64,000 nucleotides of DNA from Membranipora membranacea (lineage: Eukaryota > Bryozoa > Gymnolaemata > Cheilostomatida > Membraniporidae): assembly GCA_914767715.1 (NCBI GenBank), contig OU612065.1, positions 32,986,001 through 33,050,000 on the forward strand, in the 5' to 3' direction. A program made the translations under genes and the position numbers. Positions 60,217 through 64,000 of the stretch are shown piece by piece (position 1 is the first letter of the stretch; each line of letters begins with the position of its first letter). A model generated the notes under the pieces. It was not told the DNA's origin, did no database searches, and saw only the letters and a program-made list of their open reading frames with translations.

Positions 60217-60387
60217 CCAATTCCAGTTAAATCATTATTTGACCAGCAATTATTTGTTCCTAATGGAACTAAAGATGGCGTTTCCACTACACCATGGCCA
60301 GTCCATTATAAGATAAGCACACATCGGATATATTCTCTCTGCGTTCTAGTTTTCACACTTTTGAGATCTCATGATGCCCTAATCATG

Positions 60388-60548
60388 TATAAAAGAGTCA
60401 GCATATATTAGATGTCTTTTCTATTCTATCTTTCCAGCTGTAACACAGACTGAAGCTGAAGTTTTTTCTTTAGTTTTTGAAAGGACACGGAAATGTGGAA
60501 AATATGTTGCTTATGAAGTTGAAGGGTTGGGATAAGCTTTTCGGTTAA
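60388..60548 (+). pseudogene. Peptide gene copy G, frameshifted exon 3
   Basis: Intron 2 end (CATATATTAGATG...TCTTTCCAG) and exon 3 from 60,438 are recognisable. Exon 3 encodes AVTQTEAEVFSLVFERTRKC, continues to YEVEGLG, then stops at 60,533-60,535. A single extra G in GGGTTGGGATAAGC shifts the frame; the family ending GLDKLFG lies in the next frame. No exon 2 with MKVF was found upstream. It is the most diverged copy and the only one with a Cys in the peptide part. Confidence 0.72.
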
Positions 60549-61300
60549 ATAAGCTTCAATCCATGTTTAATGATTGATCGATAACATGGCATCATACACA
60601 GGTAAAACTTAACAGCAATTTAAGCTGTTACATTAGCAAGTGACACATTCCATGATTGCAAGGCAAATGCAATACGTTACTAGGATTAGAAGAGGATGTA
60701 AACCAATGTGTTATGCAGAATGTCTAAAGTGGTGACAAATTTTATGAACACAACAAAACATTCCTGACAGCTAAATCATTGAAACATGTTGCTATGTTTT
60801 GATAAATGAATCCCTTTGTAAAACTTGAAACAGGGTTTGTTATGGTGATGCAGTGTTTCTCAAAGAAGTGGGTTTGCCTTTCAGCTTTTAAAAGTTAATT
60901 GCTGCATAAAAACTCAATGAATATAAGAGTTTCTATTTTATTTTGAGACCCTCTATAACTTCTAAGTATAATTGCTATCAACCATTAATTTTAGAGATTT
61001 TAGTAACACTTCCATTATCCAATCGCCATCATTTAAAACATCATCCAAATTGCTCTCATGGGGATGCAACCCAAACTGTCATGGAGAATTCTCAGTGTAG
61101 ACATGCGATACAAAAAGCGGTGTGTTTGCTGTGAAGTGGTATGAATTCTTTTGTCGATAAAAACTAATTGTGGAAATGGCTGCCTGACAATTACTTAGTC
61201 GGACTTTGAGTGTCTTTGTGAAGTCTATATAAGGGCTATCACAGCTTGCTTAGATGTTTCCGCTGTATTCAGATGATTTTGAATCCATGATCAGTGTGTT
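60549..61300 (+). other. 3-prime flank of relic G
   Basis: GCAAATGCAATACGTTAC near 60,664 resembles the start of exon 4 of the other copies (CAATGCAATATGTAAACC). 61,163-61,240 matches 55,845-55,920 downstream of copy D. A plus frame at 60,943-61,134 has no motif. Confidence 0.4.
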
Positions 61301-61840
61301 AATAATAATTATGAAAGGTTAACCTTTTCTCACCCTAAAGTTGTACAACAACCATCATTTGTGCAGACATACTATGGAGATCAGAGACCTGTGATAGGTG
61401 ATATTATTTATCTATTTTTTTCCCCATATGTGCAAAATATATCTAGCCTTATTGGCAATGACTGAAGCAATTTTACTGGTTGCAATTTGGAGAAGTAACT
61501 AATATCATCGATCATTTGGGCATCAGGCAACATAAAAGGCTTTGCAAAATTGTTTGGGAATATTAAGCGATAAGAAATAAGACCACTTCTTGGCACCCAA
61601 AAACATCTTTATTCATGTTCTATATGGTATGAAATTTTCTACTTGTCCGTGTACATTGAAATTCATCATGAGAGGTTGCATTCTCTAATGTCTTGTGCTT
61701 GTAACAATGACAATTCCGCGTACCAAAAAGGTGCATCCCAAATATATTCAGTCAATTAACTCAGAATTAGTTGAATATAAATTAGCAGAAATCATACCAT
61801 TCTCTTAAGTGATAAATGCAAAGCTTCGAGTCAAGTCAAT

Positions 61841-61973
61841 CTTTTATTCGTAACAAATAATCATTTGCGGTCTGGTACAAGCAGATGTTGTAATGTTGCA
61901 GACAAAAACACGATGTGGTGAAAATTAATACATGGTAAATCCTATTCTTGTGGCTTACATATTGCATTGAGTC
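61841..61973 (-). other. Untranslated exon 4 of copy F with polyadenylation signal
   Basis: On the minus strand exon 4 begins at 61,973 after TTCTTTCTTTTTCAG with GACTCAATGCAATATGTAAG. About 120 bp on lies AATAAA (in GTTACGAATAAAAG, plus-strand 61,843-61,852), a standard animal poly(A) signal. This gives the best estimate of where family transcripts end. Confidence 0.6.
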
Positions 61974-62129
61974 CTGAAAAAGAAAGAACATTGTTCATGA
62001 AAATCATTCATTTGATGTTCCTGTTGTAATAAGTTACATGCTACCGGACATTTGATAGAATTAATCTGATTTGTAGATTGATGACTTTGAAAATGTTTAA
62101 AGACTCTAGAAGGACTACAGCATTACAAA

Positions 62130-62590
62130 GTCTGGAAGCTAGTTCTGCAGTACTTTTTCACAATCAAAAAATTCAGAGCACTTCTGGGGAAAAAAATGTG
62201 TTGTGGTCGACATTGTCCTCCCTTCTCATATATAAGGTATGAGGTATTCATGGGGCCTAGTGCTGTACCAGCCCAATGAACTTACCACTTCTATCTACTT
62301 TAAAGAACTGAATAAATTTATAAATGAATTTATCTACTAATGTAAAGAATAATGTCTCCTGACAATGGAACTATGTTTATTTGGAACTTAAGTTGAAAAG
62401 AATGGTAATAAAAAGTATTTTTAATTGGAAGCTTGCTAGGTTGGCACAGCACTAGGCCCCATGAATACCTCAAAGCTCATAGATGAGAATGGGGACAATG
62501 TCTAACACTTCACATAATTTTTACCCAAAAGCGCTCTGAATTTTCTGAATCTGAAAATATTTCAGAAGAACTAGCTGCCAGACCTGCCTA
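62130..62590. mobile_element. Foldback (MITE-like) element in intron 3 of copy F
   Basis: Long inverted ends: left 62,130-62,272 and right about 62,438-62,590. Shared blocks, inverted, include GTCTGG(A/C)AGCTAGTTCT, AATTCAGAGC, GACATTGTCC, TTCTCAT and GAGGTATTCATGGGGCCTAGTGCTGT. The inner 165 bp are AT-rich with no coding. The element is absent from the other gene copies. No clear target duplication was seen. Confidence 0.75.
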
Positions 62591-62686
62591 ACAAAGGCTT
62601 CAACCTGTTCAGACTAAAAGCACACCAAACTGATGTCAACTTATTATTGTCACCATTGTAGTTGTTACCTGTTTTGTTTAACTGAG

Positions 62687-63227
62687 TTAACCAAAAAGCT
62701 TATCGAGTCCCTTCACAGCTTGATCAGCAACAAATCCTGCAGCTCCACTTTTCACTGCCCCTTTAATGACTGAGGAAGCAACCCCAGCTTCAGTCTGTGA
62801 GACAGTGTCGCATATTGGACCCGCTTGGGGCCGAATACCCGAGCAGAACAGACACTACTATTTCATTCATTTTGCTCATGTTTATTTTGTATGGAGTTAA
62901 CTTCTTCCTGTTGAGGAAGAAGGCAACTCTGAGGAAGCAACCCCACCATCAGTCTGTGAGACAGCTGTAAAGATAGATGAGAACATATATCTAATATGTG
63001 ATAATTTTTATTTCATCTTTCTTTCTCATGTGATATAGAGCATCATGTAATACAATTGAGTACACATGTAGTTGAATTTTCTGCAAAAATAAATCTGAAA
63101 TTGGGCAAAAGCATAATGATCAGCAATCAGATGTTAAAGACTTCAAATCTTTGTTTGTTGATTTTTTAACTTTTGTAAACTTACCGATTGAGGCGATGAG
63201 GGATGAGATCAGTATAAATACCTTCAT
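62687..63227 (-). pseudogene. Peptide gene copy F, exon 3 split by an insertion
   Basis: Exon 2 (63,185-63,236, ATG at 63,227) encodes MKVFILISSLIASI with an intact donor. Exon 3 starts at 62,964 and is interrupted: after about 12 codons it runs into a 123-bp insert and stops at 62,897-62,899. A second, complete exon 3 body lies beyond the insert, 62,805 down to TAA at 62,687-62,689. It reads SQTEAGVASSVIKGAVKSG, then a longer segment ending VKGLDKLFG before the stop, and donor CAG|GTAAC at 62,669. This older form is about ten residues longer than in B-D and shares TEAGVA, VKSGAA and the terminal F-G. An upstream TATA-like CATAAAG lies near 63,492 and a weak donor GTATGC at 63,434. Confidence 0.75.
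62770..62964. mobile_element. 123-bp insert flanked by 36-bp direct repeats
   Basis: CTGAGGAAGCAACCCC...TCTGTGAGACAG occurs at 62,770-62,805 and 62,929-62,964, both 36 bp with two visible differences. The 123 bp between them (62,806-62,928) are unlike the rest of the gene, include a GC-rich part (GACCCGCTTGGGGCCGAA) and end in a perfect hairpin CTTCTTCCT-N4-AGGAAGAAG. An insertion with long target duplication or a local duplication with filler would both fit. Confidence 0.7.
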
Positions 63228-63434
63228 TTTGTTAATCTGAAATAGGGAAAATGTTACAATTCAAACTGCTGCCTGAAAAGGCTCGACCTGTAAGAAATGT
63301 GTATCTTTGTATTGAGACAATGATTCATCACCATCCGGGTGAATTGTAATTTCAAGACTCAAGTAGCTTCAAATGACAACTTTCAAACATGAGATAATAC
63401 AATGCATTGTTCACTAGTTAAGAAGCGTGCATAC

Positions 63435-63500
63435 AGCTAGCTTTGAATTCTGAAGATTGAGATTCTGAGTTGTGCTGTTGGTTGAAGCTTCTTTATGTAT
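63435..63500 (-). promoter_or_regulatory. Exon 1 and TATA-like site of copy F
   Basis: The exon 1 end AAAGCTAGCT is followed by GTATGC instead of GTAAGT, a weaker donor. Upstream, ATACATAAAG stands where B and D have ATATATAAAG. Confidence 0.55.
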
Positions 63501-63860
63501 GAAACATTTTACATTTTTTCTTTGTATTGCCAAACCAACTGGAAGCATTCTATATTTGGTAATAAATGATAAAATAAATACAAGTTTCCTGTTTTTGTGG
63601 AAAAAACAGCCTGCCATTTGTTACTGATTGTTATGATTGATATGTGTATTGTGGACCAAAAATGCCGCATTTCTTTCTACTGTAGTTTATGTGAACCAAA
63701 TAGATGCTGACAAGCCGGATAACAAGTTTACATTGCCTCATGCTAAAAATACAGATTAAAAGGATATGCAAGATATCATCATTTATCATATGCTCTGTTT
63801 TATGGGAGTAATTTAGGAAACCAATAATTGCTGGTTATCTTATTGTGTAGTCGGTAATGA

Positions 63861-63881
63861 AACAGGATATCAAGGCCTGTT
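63861..63881. promoter_or_regulatory. Conserved dyad AACAGG-N9-CCTGTT, copy F
   Basis: Perfect 6-bp arms about 360 bp upstream of the TATA-like site, with a spacer (ATATCAAGG) unrelated to those of the other copies. Sequence from 63,882 to 64,000 continues as upstream flank with no feature seen. Confidence 0.55.
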
Positions 63882-64000
63882 GGAAGGTTGCCATCTTCAT
63901 CTTAATAAAACTGAATTAAACGGCTCAACAGTCATTAACAGAATAACAAAAAGAATGTTCAAATCTTATTTTAATATTATAAACACCACATTTTCAAGTT

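Noticed and set aside
60384-60395. TATAAAAG just before exon 3 of relic G as a new promoter
   Set aside because: It lies where intron 2 should be and is followed directly by intron 2 end sequence. One good match by chance is expected in AT-rich DNA, and no start evidence is visible.

Overview
The window is animal (metazoan) nuclear DNA. It has no bacterial-style coding, long stretches of AT-rich non-coding sequence, GT-AG introns with pyrimidine tracts, TATA-box promoters, a very long tandem satellite and decayed transposon-like coding relics. I cannot fix the phylum. The small secreted peptide genes and the SAP/YqaJ-type relics would suit a marine invertebrate, but that is inference.

Layout. 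(1) 1-37,372 is one uninterrupted head-to-tail array of a roughly 178-bp satellite monomer, about 210 copies. It has two sequence domains that meet near 15.9 kb and several levels of higher-order repeat: 2-, 4- and 5-monomer units, a 3,145-bp unit, and a block of at least 2.5 kb repeated at an offset of 5,719 bp. (2) 37,373-55,772 holds two related palindromic units of about 9 kb, joined by a 476-bp patch of the same satellite at 46,689-47,164. Each unit has two inverted arms of 2.2-2.6 kb around a spacer carrying a dead SAP/YqaJ-domain coding region. Each arm carries one copy of a small four-exon peptide gene. (3) 55,773-64,000 has three older, broken copies of the same peptide gene, decayed coding-like blocks and a foldback element.

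The central object is a family of seven paralogous genes for a short secreted peptide. The strands alternate strictly: copy A (-), B (+), C (-), D (+), E (-), G (+), F (-). A non-coding first exon follows a TATA box. Exon 2 carries the start codon and signal-peptide core (MKVFVLISMLIASI). Exon 3 carries the rest of the signal peptide and the mature peptide, which ends in Gly before the stop, as in C-terminally amidated peptides. Exon 4 is untranslated. Copies B, C and D have intact reading frames of 43-44 codons. A, E, F and G are broken, each by a different lesion. The upstream regions share two conserved dyads. I do not recognise the peptide family. The design resembles invertebrate antimicrobial or other secreted defence peptides, but no function is shown.

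The order of events can be partly read. A divergent gene pair formed, as seen in aged form at E/G. In a later pair the spacer came to hold a SAP/YqaJ relic. That palindrome was then copied in tandem together with satellite at its edge. A 4-base micro-inversion in the mature-peptide exon separates the right-arm genes (B, D) from the left-arm genes (A, C). No rRNA, tRNA or CRISPR feature was seen.
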